Positions 44,816 to 57,500 of a stretch of DNA of 64,000 nt are shown one piece after another; within the stretch, counting starts at the first letter, position 1; every line of letters begins with the position of its first letter. This DNA comes from Sipunculus nudus. Taxonomy: Eukaryota; Annelida; Sipuncula; Golfingiida; Sipunculidae. The position numbers and the translations under genes are program-made. The notes under the pieces were generated by a model, which saw only the letters and a list, made by a program, of their open reading frames with translations, was not told where the DNA came from and made no database searches. Location of the stretch: NCBI GenBank assembly GCA_026874595.1, contig CM049318.1, forward strand, positions 31,156,956 to 31,220,955. Reading direction: 5' to 3'.

Positions 44816-46357
44816 TCAAAAAGCATACGTGTATTTTGTATCAAGATCAAGCAAGAAATAGGGAAAATACACGCGGCCGTCTCTCACTTCCACACACGGT
44901 ACATTAGAAGCAAACTGTCGCACGCGCCCCAAACGGAAAGACGCTGCCCACGCCGCTGTTCTTGTTAGAACAGAAAACAGGTTTTTCTTCGCGTCCTGTA
45001 CTGAAACCGATCGACACTTCGCCATTTCCAAAGTGGCACAGAATGTGCGCCTCACACGACCCACACCTGTCCCGACGTAGCGGTGGACGTGCCGTGACAC
45101 GTGTCTGGCTGTTTTGGTTGACTTAACGATATACAGCCCAATCTTATCTTGTTCCAACATGGCCACGACAAAAAACAGTTGGAAATCATTTATCCGCGTT
45201 GGCGTTCCATCGAATGCACCAGAGCGTTCGTACATGACTTTATATTCGTCGTAATATTCGTCGTCCTCAGTGTGGTAACATAGGTCCATATCGATGTAAT
45301 TTTCGACGGGACACCACAACTGTAGCTTTTCATCGGAAGGAGGGATGAACGTGTTACAATGCGCATGCACCTTATCGGCGGCGTCGCGAGGCCGCCCTGA
45401 CACGCACAGACGGACAGCGTGTGGCAAATTGCACTGGTTGACAGGTGCGTCCAGCAGTGAACCACCGCTCGTGTTGTGACAGCCTATGTACACTCCTGAC
45501 GGAATGAAGTTTTCTGTGAAGAGTCCCACTGGGTCCCACTGCTTGCCGAGTTTTTTGGCGTCCTGCATAGCGTCCACGGTGACATCAGCCATGCAATCAG
45601 TGATGGTGTTGACAAAGACAGATGTTTCGTCTTTGAGTCTCCGACTGTGAAGTGCTGCCAGCAGAGACTTCATTGGAACCTGTCGGCCGTAGGACGATTT
45701 CCCCTGCACCTGATGTAAATAGCCGTCCGTGTCCGGTCCTTCCACGCGTGAAATGAGGGCGTCGCTAGCATCCTGTATCACTTCGCATAATCTCTCGGCG
45801 TACGTGAGACCCGATTGCTGCACACGTAGTCTGTCCTTCATCTTTGCGTCCGCGTCCAGCAGGTGCAGACGCCGCCGTGTGAACATTAACAGCCCAGGGA
45901 CGAAATGTTTCGGGTGGGCCACAGTCGGTGCTGAAGAATCGGAAACGTCGACGGGGCCAGGCCCTGTGGTCGCCAGGTGGCTGAGGTCGACATTTATGGA
46001 CAATTCTGCCCCCGCCCTGCCCAAACTTTCCCGGACGGGTTGCGTCTTTAACCTCACTATGTCCGTGTACTCCCCTTTGTACTTTCTGACGTCATGGTCG
46101 CCTACGAACACCCCATGGAGGTAAGTCTCTGGAACCCTCGGCAACACGGCTATGGCTTTGCGGCGGATGTGTTCCGGCAGGCTTGTCTCCAGCCGGCGAT
46201 TCTGTGTCCGCATGAAGCGGTCCCTGCTCATTTGATCGAACTTGAAAGCCTGTTCCATCACGTGTTGATGGGTCACGGAGGGCAACTTATTTGGGATCCG
46301 CAATGGTGAACTTTGTCCCTCACGTCGTCCCTTGCTGTGACGGGAAAAGGGCGTCAT
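44816..46357 (-). CDS. Unknown 513-residue protein
   Basis: Starts at the ATG at 46357 (the preceding TTG is ignored). The N-terminus is basic and polar. The remainder is globular, with no membrane helix, signal peptide or recognised catalytic motif. A Cys/His-containing middle (IGCHNTSGGSLLD, then VHAHCNTF) and an acidic Tyr-rich stretch (HTEDDEYYDEYK) stand out. It diverges from the giant tegument gene, whose ATG at 46412 is only 54 nt away, so the two probably share a short bidirectional promoter. AATAAA follows its stop. A capsid or tegument role is possible from length and location, but this is not shown. Confidence 0.6.
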   Translation of the reverse strand: MTPFSRHSKGRREGQSSPLRIPNKLPSVTHQHVMEQAFKFDQMSRDRFMRTQNRRLETSLPEHIRRKAIAVLPRVPETYLHGVFVGDHDVRKYKGEYTDIVRLKTQPVRESLGRAGAELSINVDLSHLATTGPGPVDVSDSSAPTVAHPKHFVPGLLMFTRRRLHLLDADAKMKDRLRVQQSGLTYAERLCEVIQDASDALISRVEGPDTDGYLHQVQGKSSYGRQVPMKSLLAALHSRRLKDETSVFVNTITDCMADVTVDAMQDAKKLGKQWDPVGLFTENFIPSGVYIGCHNTSGGSLLDAPVNQCNLPHAVRLCVSGRPRDAADKVHAHCNTFIPPSDEKLQLWCPVENYIDMDLCYHTEDDEYYDEYKVMYERSGAFDGTPTRINDFQLFFVVAMLEQDKIGLYIVKSTKTARHVSRHVHRYVGTGVGRVRRTFCATLEMAKCRSVSVQDAKKNLFSVLTRTAAWAASFRLGRVRQFASNVPCVEVRDGRVYFPYFLLDLDTKYTYAF

Positions 46358-46411
46358 CAAACGTCAGTGCAAAACGGACATTGTAGAGGTCAGACAGTTC
46401 CAATAATAAAA

Positions 46412-48163
46412 ATGGCACGGCAAACAGCCGACCCGACACCGATGAGCAGGACGGAATGGGACGAGCAGTTGCAAAAAACGGGATGGACGCGCAAGAACGT
46501 CATCAGAGACGGAAACAGTTTTTTCCGGGCTGTGGCCATACTAATGAACGGGATGCACGAAGGCCAGCATGGGAGGTTGCGTCAGGTAGTAAGGGATCAC
46601 ACAGGTAACAACGAGCTGCAGGAAGGGGTTGAACCCGGAAACGACGCGGTGCGGGCGATATCACATAAGTACGATTGCCATGTAAATGTCCTGCGGACGA
46701 CAGGTGACATCCGCCTTCTGACATCATTAGCACGTAGCAGGAAACCTTCAATAACTCTCGTACACACCGAAGGAGGGTACGACGTTTTAATACCGACATC
46801 TGAACAAGCAAAAGTACAACCACAGTCCTGTTCTCCTCCTCGTGCCATAGATATGTACGCGGATGCGGCATCCTCTTTACTCGAGGATCTTGACAAAGAA
46901 TGGGCGAGGATCATGCATCGCATGCAGACAAGTGCCAGCACCAGACAAGAGCGTAGCGGCGGATTGGACGAAAGACCGATAACAGGGCCGTTGCGGGAAG
47001 AACAGCACCGGCGGCACCTGCCTTCAATCAGTGCAAATGCCGCTGGTGGGAGCGCAGATCAAATGTGTACGGATGAACATGTGACGGCGGGTGGTGAAAG
47101 CGGAGAGGCGATGAGTACGGAGGAAACAGCGGATAAAACAGAAATACGAAAACGGCGGATGACATCAACAGCAAGTAGAACAAACGCTCCAAGCCGTCCA
47201 CAGTCGGGCAGTGTGACAGACGACCAACCGGTCTCAGGCAGTAAATCGAAAAGAAAGAAGTGTACTAAGCCCAAAACACCCGCACAGGCACCCCAAATGG
47301 ACACCACGACTACGTCAGAAACGCAAACCCATAGTGATCCCGCACCTGAGACACGAGACGCAACGACCCAGGAGGCTGTCCAAAAAGGCCCCGAACCCGA
47401 CCCCCAGGTATTATTCAATGAAGTAAAAAATATGCATGCTGAACTACAACCAGCCTGGTCACCGATTAAAAGTATCCGTGCTGTATCGCCACCAGCCATG
47501 TCACAGATTAATGACGAAACCGATAGGAACGTAGACGACGATAATGCCGCCCAACAATTGCTGGGTCAGCTTACAATGCTGGGTGCTCAGATTCCAGCCT
47601 CGTCATCAAACCAAGACGAAACCGATTTCGATATGATGACAGGTGAAATGTCACTGGCCGCAACAGAACTCGCCAGACTACAAGCCGCAGAAGCTGAAAC
47701 AGAACGCGCCATTCGAGAAGCCGCACAAGCTACAGCAGAACGGGCCAAACTAGAAGCCGCAATTGCTGCTGCAGAAATCGAATTGGGGCAGTCGGAAGCG
47801 GGGGTACAACAGGTAGCGGATGGTGTCTACCAACAGGGCGGAACGGGGCAGCCCAATCGTGTGCCAGGTGACACAGCCGACGACACACGGGAATTGACAC
47901 TGCCCACAGAAACGGCTGATCACATAGGACATCAAAACGTGTACTGTGCGGAACAGTGCGAAGGTGGTATAGATCTGAACGATATTTTATCCGAACTGTT
48001 TGGCGATGGACAATCAAATGACCAAGGCGTTCAAACACAACCTGCTGACCAGGGCGCGTCCGGGTCTGTACACTATCAACATCCTTTCACAGAAGATACC
48101 ACGTTCAGTCTTCCTTCATTTGACGGGGAAGACGACCGCAAACAGCAGGACGGGCCAAACTAG
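46412..48163 (+). CDS. Giant tegument protein, 5' part with degenerate OTU-like domain
   Basis: 583 residues from the ATG at 46412 (the frame extends upstream only via TTG). Residues about 15-130 fit the OTU cysteine-protease fold: DGNSFFRAV followed by a GRLRQVVRDH helix, then a GNDAVRAISHKY helix and an ITLVHTEGGYDVLIP strand. In active OTU enzymes the first motif is DGNC and the last has His before the Tyr. Here the nucleophile position is Ser36 and the His position is Gly122, so the domain is probably a non-catalytic ubiquitin binder. A long polar region follows, with Ala/Glu-rich coiled-coil near 410-470. The ORF stops at 48161-48163 only because a 410-bp tandem duplication shifts the frame. 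The protein otherwise continues in 48193-61680. Confidence 0.75.
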   Translation: MARQTADPTPMSRTEWDEQLQKTGWTRKNVIRDGNSFFRAVAILMNGMHEGQHGRLRQVVRDHTGNNELQEGVEPGNDAVRAISHKYDCHVNVLRTTGDIRLLTSLARSRKPSITLVHTEGGYDVLIPTSEQAKVQPQSCSPPRAIDMYADAASSLLEDLDKEWARIMHRMQTSASTRQERSGGLDERPITGPLREEQHRRHLPSISANAAGGSADQMCTDEHVTAGGESGEAMSTEETADKTEIRKRRMTSTASRTNAPSRPQSGSVTDDQPVSGSKSKRKKCTKPKTPAQAPQMDTTTTSETQTHSDPAPETRDATTQEAVQKGPEPDPQVLFNEVKNMHAELQPAWSPIKSIRAVSPPAMSQINDETDRNVDDDNAAQQLLGQLTMLGAQIPASSSNQDETDFDMMTGEMSLAATELARLQAAEAETERAIREAAQATAERAKLEAAIAAAEIELGQSEAGVQQVADGVYQQGGTGQPNRVPGDTADDTRELTLPTETADHIGHQNVYCAEQCEGGIDLNDILSELFGDGQSNDQGVQTQPADQGASGSVHYQHPFTEDTTFSLPSFDGEDDRKQQDGPN

Positions 48164-48560
48164 AAGCCGCAATTGCTGCTGCAGAAATCGAATTGGGGCA
48201 GTCGGAAGCGGGGGTACAACAGGTAGCGGATGGTGTCTACCAACAGGGCGGAACGGGGCAGCCCAATCGTGTGCCAGGTGACACAGCCGACGACACACGG
48301 GAATTGACACTGCCCACAGAAACGGCTGATCACATAGGACATCAAAACGTGTACTGTGCGGAACAGTGCGAAGGTGGTATAGATCTGAACGATATTTTAT
48401 CCGAACTGTTTGGCGATGGACAATCAAATGACCAAGGCGTTCAAACACAACCTGCTGACCAGGGCGCGTCCGGGTCTGTACACTATCAACATCCTTTCAC
48501 AGAAGATACCACGTTCAGTCTTCCTTCATTTGACGGGGAAGACGACCGCAAACAGCAGGA
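47741..48560 (+). repeat. Perfect 410-bp tandem duplication inside the giant tegument gene
   Basis: 47741-48150 and 48151-48560 are identical by eye over all 410 bases. Because 410 is not a multiple of three, the second copy is read in another frame. This creates the stop at 48161 and separates the 5' part from the 4495-codon ORF downstream. Perfect identity means either a very recent event or an assembly artefact. Confidence 0.95.
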
Positions 48561-51500
48561 TGACCCTGTGAGAAAGACCCCCTCAGACACGTCCAACGTG
48601 TCTTCATCAACCGGAGTCAACACACATCAACGGCCTGTAACAGGTTTGAGCATCGGTCAAGAAGCCAGAGGTGAAGAGGGACAACTGAGTAAATCTGATA
48701 CGGACGAAACCGAAAGTGCCGTCGCCACCATCATCGCCGCCCTAGAGCATGACGAGCGGCATGAAGAGAAAAAGGTTACAGGTGACACAGTAAATGGGTT
48801 TGTTCCCTGCCCCGCAACTGCCGATGGCGGGGGCACATCACATCACATTGAACAACATGAAACCGACGAACAAGAAAGTATACAAGAAGGGAAGGCACAC
48901 AGCACGGATACAACTGTTACCCAAGACCCTCCATTTCACAGCGATACAGCACAGGGAACGCCCATGCGGCAGGGCCAAGAGGACATCCTGCAGATGGCAA
49001 TGAACCAATGTGACATATTTAGCGCTTCAGACATCTGTCCCGATAACGTACCCACTGCGCCCTCTGTCACTGATCTGGGGGAAAACGCAGGGGCTCAACA
49101 CGTCGCGCCTTCTGTCTCTGCCGTCCCAGGGGATACTGCTGACAAAGATATTCCTTCTGAACATCCGCAACATGTGGGGGAGAATGAGGCACCGGAACAA
49201 GATGCAAATCAACATTTAAGGACGGTAGGAGAAACAGCCACGCCTGTTGCCCATACAGGTGGTGCGGAGGCGGCTCGCCGTATCGCAGACGGCTCTCCAG
49301 ACACGGGTGCGTGCAAAAAAGAAACGCGTGGGCGAAAGGGCCACAAGAGTGTTTTGAAACCATCAAACCAGCATTCTACCGCCGACAAGCAAAAGGAAGC
49401 TCTGAGGAAGACAGCGCGACGTCTTAAACGCAACTCGGTACGGCTCAGTACCAAAATACTACAACCTCGTGTCATACACCCCACACCAGTTCCTGACTTT
49501 CCTAAGCGGAGACCAAGGCGCCAGCTACGCGTTGCGCACGTTGACCACCCGTACTCGAAACCTCCTGGGTCGGAGGACGAGCCAAAGTGCATACGCAAAA
49601 AGCGGCTAGGACAACGGCGCAGAGCATCTAGTGCGCAGAACGATCGGCCATGTCAGTTATCATCCCGGCCCGCTGATGACACAGTTACGACGCCCTCGGG
49701 CTCGGAAAAGGCAGGCGAACGACCGACCGCGGAAGACACCGCCGGACATGCAAAAAACGCAGAACAAACAACACATGAAGAAAATACGAGCGGCGCGAGG
49801 GGCGAGTCGGACCAGATGGATACAACAGCCTGTGAGCAGAGGGAAACCAGCGCGGAAGAGTGTGGAGAGATGGAAGGTGACGATAGCGCCCCTTCCACGT
49901 TTGGAGACTATCCGACACGTGTTATGTTGTGTGATACGTTCGAAGACATAAAAACTCGGGAGTACTTCCAACTGGACAAGGGCGGCATGTATAGTGTAGA
50001 TATGACTCTTTGTCGTCCGCAGACCCCAAACCCCAGCGCGGACCACGCTTCCCTCCTAGCACCGCGGGTGAGAGATTCACACACGGTCACAGGTGCACCG
50101 TTTATGCAAACAGAAGAAACACAGGACGGACAGGAACAAGATGACGCGAGTTCTGTTTCACTGACAGAAAGAATACAGAATATGCCTGCCACGTTCGAGC
50201 AGAGCATGGACGACAGCGATGCGTCTGATGACACGTTGGAACAGCATATGGACGAGAGTAGCGAATGTGAGGGAAACGTGCCTATTAGTGTAACTACCAT
50301 GGATGAGTCGGACGGCACGGTGGAAGACGAGGGAGGCGTGAACGACGCACGGCGTGTCCCTGTCAATACACAAGGAAAGACTGTCGCGTCACGCGGTGAC
50401 CGCCCATGTGATACGGAGACCGCCAACGAAGGCAGAGGATCTGACAAACAGAGAGATATGCCTCGCAGCGACCGCCCGGACGAAACACGATTGAGTTCAG
50501 GCGGACCTCCCCGGCACGCGTCACAGAAAGATACAACGGGAAAAGATGCATCAAACACAGACGCGTGTGATATACCACCTGGACACCCGGTGATCACGAA
50601 GTGCGTGACGGGGTCATTTCACCAGGGGGACCACCAACATTTTCTTACGTTCTCAGTCGGAAAACAGTGTGTTCCCAACTGCGCAGTGGCTTTGATCCGG
50701 TGCAGCATTGAGGACCCGGAGACTTGGACAACCTCCACATTAGACGACATTTTAGACGCCGGCGACCAGCTTTACTACAGCATTAAAGGGTACCCTGTGG
50801 AAGACGCGGGATACGTTTGTTTGGACGAGTTGCCGGAAACGATTGACTGCTTCTCGCGTTCTTTCTCTGTGGTATCGTACATGTACCGGAGCGACCTGAT
50901 TAACAGAAATGATTTCCGTAACACTTACAGAACGTTACGGATGGCTCTGTGTGACGACAAGGGGTACTTATCGTCGATCCTGATACTCCAAGACTGCGCA
51001 ATCGCTGTCATGCAAAAAGGTAGCAAATATTACGTCTTCGATTCGCACAGTCGGGACATGCGCGGGAAGGTCACACCAACGGGCACATCTGTACTTTTGG
51101 GATTTGACATTCTTGCAGAGGCTATTAAGCATATAACAAATCTCGCGTACACGCTGAAAGTAAACGGATACGAAAGCAGATTGAACAGTATAACTGAGAA
51201 CCGAGTGGACGCACCTGTCCGAGAGCAAACGGACCCTGTTGCCCCCGTCCACAGCACGCCGCGGGCGGACACGCCAGTTGATACGCAGCAGTCGGACCGG
51301 GTGGACGAAACGAGAGAAGAGGACGTCCCCTCAGCCTGTAACACAGGAGCTGACGAGAAAATGGAAGAGCAGGATGTGGCGGCATCCGAGCAACATTCGG
51401 GTCAGTCCGGTGCGGAAGAAATGGAAGATGTGCAAGGTGACATCACCCGTGAGGAAACGACAGAAGAGGACGTCGCCACAAGACCTGCTCAGGAGCAGCC

Positions 51501-54500
51501 CGATGACGGGGCAGGCCAACCAAACCCCGCCTCCGCCTGTAACACAGGGGCTGAAGCGGATATGGAAGAGCAGGATGTGGCGGCATACGAGCAACATTCG
51601 GGTCCATCCGAGACGGAAGAAATGGAAGATGTGCAGGGTGACATCACCCGTGATGAACAGACCCCTCCGCGATCAGGCGAGGGCGACCCAGGAGTCGACG
51701 ATCTGAACACATCGACCCGCAAGAAGCTCCATATCAAAAGTCAACCCGGAAAAGCTTCAAACAACAGAGGTCGCCCCTCAAAAGGCGTGACGCACGGAAA
51801 GATGGACGAACATGCTGCGTCGTTGGTCAAACGGTATGAAGAGGCAGTCAAAGTATACAACGAACGTAGAGACACACTTGCACATTTCTGTGCAATTTGC
51901 ACGTCCAAAGTGGTTGGAAATATCGAGGAGGTAGAGGAAATGAAGCAGAAACTGACAATGTTGAAGACGAAAGCACTGCGAGCGCGTACGAATATCCCAT
52001 CATTACAGGGCGTCGATATACCCCTGATTGTGAAAAAGAAAGTAGAGCGTAAGCACAAGATAAACATAATGCCTAACACAGCGAAGGCTACAAAGGCTTT
52101 AGACAAGGCAGAAACAGAAGCAGCCAAAAGGGAAAAGAAAGAAAATGATCAAACAATCGCAGACATGCGGGCAGGCCTTTTGAACGAATTGCGAGACCCC
52201 AGTGTCACGTACGATGACGTGAAACGAAACGAGTCGAAATACCAGCACGTCCTGCCAATAACGCCCGCAGAAGAAAAAGACGCTAAGAGTACCGTCGAAG
52301 CATGGATGACGAACATGGCCGATTACATCGAATATGCCCTGATCCACATCGAAAAAAAAGCAGAAGAGTCACCGTCCATGTTGGCCGAGCCACCCCGTGG
52401 AGTGCCCGGGATTTTCTGGTTACACAAAGAAACGGATACACAAGTTGCGACGGGCAGAGCGCTGTTGGAAATGTACAGGGTGCTGCGCGCCAGCGCCGTT
52501 GACCATAACAAAACGCTGATAGACATGGTGGATCAACTCAAAGCATGGCTCGAGAATGCTTCTTTGCAATGTGTACATGATAAGATCCGCGCGTGCCTCG
52601 AGACATGGTACGAACTGGACGCTTCTGTTCTCGACGAACGAGTCGATGCAATGCTCGGTCAGATTATGCCCCAATTACGTCTGATGAGGCTCCGTATCAG
52701 AAGCGGGACCAGTGGTGACGATGAAAAAAGTTTACGACGCATGAAGATACAGATCACAGATATGCAGGAAGACTTGCGGGAACTGCTCAGAAGCGTGTAT
52801 GAATCTGCAGCACAGTACAGGGTGACCTCTAAAAAAAATGGACAATGGCATAACACGTTGACAGAAACGGGGAAAAAGCTGCAGAGAGAGTTGAAACAAA
52901 TTGAGCAGGACATAGCTGCTGTGAGCGCACGGGTAGTGTCACTACCACAGCTCCGCAAGTCGCACCGGAGGAGAAGGAATGTCCCTTCAACGCCGCTGGC
53001 CGAAACTGAACCAACGGAGGGCCCTCCTTCAGCGCCCGAAACGGCATCAGTGAGAGAAAACCAGTCCGACGAAGTGAATAACGAACGTCACGAGAACGAT
53101 CCTTTGACGCGGGACGAAACCCGTCGCATATTGACGGAAAAGAATACACCAATGCAGGTGCGCATCGCTACCATTGCTCAGAGGTGCCCGGAGGTGAAAA
53201 AATGGAACACGCGGGTAAGCAAAGCCAAGGACGATTACGCCTCTCATAAGCGCCACCTCGAGGAAATTATTAAACGTTGCATGGGTACTGAGTGCTCTTC
53301 GTGCACAGAAGCAGCATCGTTTATACAAACGATCGACGAGCTGGAGGGTGATGGGCAATCCCTGCGACGCACAACCAAAAATGTTCTTATGAAAGACCAT
53401 GGCATCCCCGCAGGGATATGGGATGAATTGCGGGTCATCGCAGAGGTGTATGCGATCCCCGACCTGCCGGACACAGAGAAAGTGAGAACGAAACTGCGGG
53501 CACAGTTGGAGAAACTGAGTAAACAGGAAAAGGACGCAGAGAGAAAACAACTGCTGCAGCTCGTGAAAAGCGGTCAACTGGAATACGCGAGAGCCAAAAA
53601 CGTCGTACAATCTCTTCTGCCTCTGCAAAAGGACGACGTATCGTTTGGGAAACAGGCGGTGGAAGTGTGGGTCAATAACGTGGTCAAAGACGTCGAAATT
53701 GCATTGTCTGACTATGAGCAATCGTGTCCACCTGGATGCGATGCTCCGCCTGAAAAACTACCGTGTTACATCTGTCTACTTGAGAAACCTGACAGTACCG
53801 GCGCTGAGCTGCAGGAGTTGCTCGGAGTTTGCAAGGACGTTTATAATGCCTCTCACAACGATTCCCGCGAGGACAAGCTGAACAGGTTGATCGCCTGGGC
53901 TCGTCAGCCCGGCACCAAACCTATTCTGAAAGGGTTGCGCTGCTGTTTCAAAAACGTGTGGAACGCCGAAAGCGAGGAATTGGAAAAGCAGATAAATGAA
54001 CACGTAAGTCGAGTAGATGAGATGTTCAGAAACGTAGACGCGTCGTACACGTCGGACGAAAGCAACCGTAAGAATGTCACTCTCCTGGAAGAACACATTG
54101 AAAAGGTGAGCCAGGTGAAGAAATCACTTTCGTGGTGTGAGGATAAAGCCGCAGCATGGCTTCAAAAGTTAGGTGGGAATCAGGACCAGCCGTTCGACGT
54201 AAAAGGATGTCGTTCGGACGGCTTGAAGAAGATACTACAGGTACTGAATGCAAAGAACGATAAGGCAAACGCGCTCATAGGAAAGTTGCAAGGCTGGAAA
54301 ACAGCCGAGCATGTACAGGCACAAACCGCAAGCAGTCCTGGGCAGTCCTCTACCGTTCGGGGCACAGGTGATGACGAATTGATAGCCAGAACACACGCGG
54401 CGCAAACTGCTGCGGCAGAAACGGCTGCAGCAGAAACGGCATGGTTGAAAGAAGTGCTGGTCGCCACTGAACAATACAACACCTCAACGGAAAAGACACG

Positions 54501-57500
54501 TGCATGGATCCAGGCATGCAAGACGTTTCAATTTGAAAATACACGTGATATCGATATGTACAAGAAGGAACTCGATCAGCAGGTGGGAGTACTCGATATA
54601 CACAACAGCACCTTGGACAAACTCAGACGCGGTAACTGCGTGGTAGACGGAACGCTGGTCGCCAGCAAGGACACTACTTTTTGGGGAAATAAGGAGAAGG
54701 AGCAGATCCGTTTTAAAAAAACCGAACCAATCACACGCACACAGATAGAGGAGGCCAAGAGGGTCATGCAGACTAAAAGAAAAGAACTGGAAGCTAAAGA
54801 AAAACGCCAGAGGCGCGAGGAAATCGTCAGAGATCTCACTGCAAGTGGCACTCTCACAGACGTGACAAGCAACCTGGCACAATACATGGACACGATCTAT
54901 CCGCTCACTAAAGAAGAGGTTACGGATCTCTGCTTGCACTGTTCACATTGGACAGACCGTTTGACAGAAGACGTAGAGCGGTTGGCACACGCGTACACAA
55001 GCGGACTAGACGACGGTGCCTCACAGGATGCTCCACGTTGTATCGCGGATGAAGTCCCGGCCGTTTTCGGATTGCTTGAACACATGTGCTCGGACAACTC
55101 AGACAAGAAACAGCAATATCAACGGAAATGTAAAGAAGCCGAAACTTTGCTTGAAATCTATCAAAACCTTCGGGCAGAGCAGTGCGCGCGTGACACAGAC
55201 AACGCCAGCCGCATTCAATTTCTCACAGAACGGGCTTGGAGAGAAACCACCCCGAAGAGGAACAGCAACGTATTGCTCCATTGCATCATTCAGGTTTTCA
55301 ACGAGTGGACGGATCAGACCGTGCGAGATTGCACGGAAACCGTACGAGGTTCGGCGTCTGCCATACAGGCCAGTTCAGAGGATATCGAAAGTTTTTCTAA
55401 GGACGGCATGCATCATCTCATTACCACGTGGGACCAAACCGGACTGGACCAAGCGAACAACCAACTGCGCGACTCACAAAAACGACTGAATGACACGCTA
55501 AACGCCCTGACGGCAGCAAAAGCAGCGGCGGGTACCCATTGGAACAAAGGAGACGGTGGTTTCGCGAAAAAACTGCATGCAGCGGACAAAAGCATCAATG
55601 CAGCCATACACCAGATTCAGCTGCTGAATGTGCGTGCGGAACACCTAAGACAAAAAACCGACATGGATAACAAACACACCGGGTCCGATCACGGCGAACC
55701 TGCAGACCATGTTACCGAGGCTTATAATAAATTGCTGACCACCGGTTTATCTGAAAAAGCAAATCTGCCCGACACCATACTACAACACGTGAACAGATGT
55801 GGGCCAACAGATGAGGTTACCCGGATGCTGGATTCGCTCTTCCGACACCTGGCGCGTGTCCTGGAATGTCCCACGCGGCTGCAGGATCAGGTCAGGTTTG
55901 GCACAAAGCTTGGCGTTAAACAGCTTGGGACGAGTGACATTCCTTTAGCTAAACGCCTGTACCGTCTTGTCGACATAGTTGCCGCGAGGACGGGAACCCG
56001 AACCACGTACAGGCAGGAACTGGAAGCCGGCCATGTCGTCATCAGCGGAATAGAAAGTGCCGGGAATGCAATTAGCCACATGATCACCGATCGACTAAAG
56101 CAAAGTGTCGAGAACCTGTATCCACAAACGCCAGCTTGGACATCTGTGACGGCTAACCTCGACCGCCTTCACAACATGATGGAAATGCACGACATGGAGC
56201 ACACCAAGCGCAGTTGTATGGCAGATATGTTCGAAACGAAACTCAAATATGTGGAAACAGCTGCACAGGAAGCTACCACAAACGTGGACAACAGTTTTCA
56301 AAGCGTTAGCTATGCATTGTACAGTTTACGACATATACAAAATGAACTGAACATGTTGAAACAAGAAATAGCCAAGGAGCCAGATAGCGTAAACAAGCAG
56401 GAACGGGTGGGCAAGGCGGAAAAGATGTTGAAACAACGCTACATTTCACACCTGCGTAAGCAGCTAGAGGGTGTGATAAAGGATATACTGAAAGATGCCA
56501 TACAGGAAATGCAGGACATCCTGGTGAATTACCACTTGACAGACGAGCACGTACACTACCAATGCATAGCGCACCGTACATGTAATGTACGCGAACTACT
56601 GAACCGATGCTACCAACTGCTCCAGGAGAATGCTCACTGGGGCGGCACGGATGGGATGTTTACAACAGGTGGTACAGGTAACAACGTCATGACACTTCTG
56701 AAGCAGCTGAAGCCTGACGATGTAAAATGGTTCGACGGTCTGGTGGGACTTCTGAACAAATCAGTTGATGCCACATTAGGCAGTACCAAAAACCTCGCGC
56801 AGTCCATTCGCAGGTGGGCGTTCGAACAGGGTGAAAAGATACTACGTTCTGAAATACCAGCTGACAGCAGGTTGGACCCGACTGAAGATGTGCCCGACTT
56901 GCGCGAATGGCTAGATAAAGCTGCTCGCATGGGTGAGCGCGTACAGTCTTCGCTCTCCACCGTTTCCTGGATCCTGCAGTCGCAGGAATACCAGTACGTG
57001 TACGATCTTGTGGCAGGAACCCTCACAGCATTTCAAACGTTAGCGTTGCAAATCACTGGATCCAGCTATCAAACGGCCCTTAAGTACGCGGATAATTTTA
57101 AACAGAGTGTGCATGCTATTGTAGACCGAATCCGGAACGACATATCAAGCGGGCACCAGTTGATCGTTGCAGAATCGGCTTTATTCCAAGGGCAGCCCTG
57201 TGACGATGTGACAGTGGCGGGAAAAGGTATTTCCGTTAACCTGCATAACATCATACGACATACAGGTGAACTACAGGACATCTTACAGGACGCTATGACC
57301 ATAATATACAGTTTCCGATACGCTCATACGTGGCTCATTCAATCTGTGTATCCTTCGTGGAATAGGACACAGTCTGCCATTCAGGATTCCCTGCAACGTC
57401 TGCAAAATGAAGTAAGCACCTATATACCCCAATATATACTCGACGCATGGATCAAGCAGCTGGACGATAAAAGCAGCCAGTTGTTCTTGGATTGGTTGCA

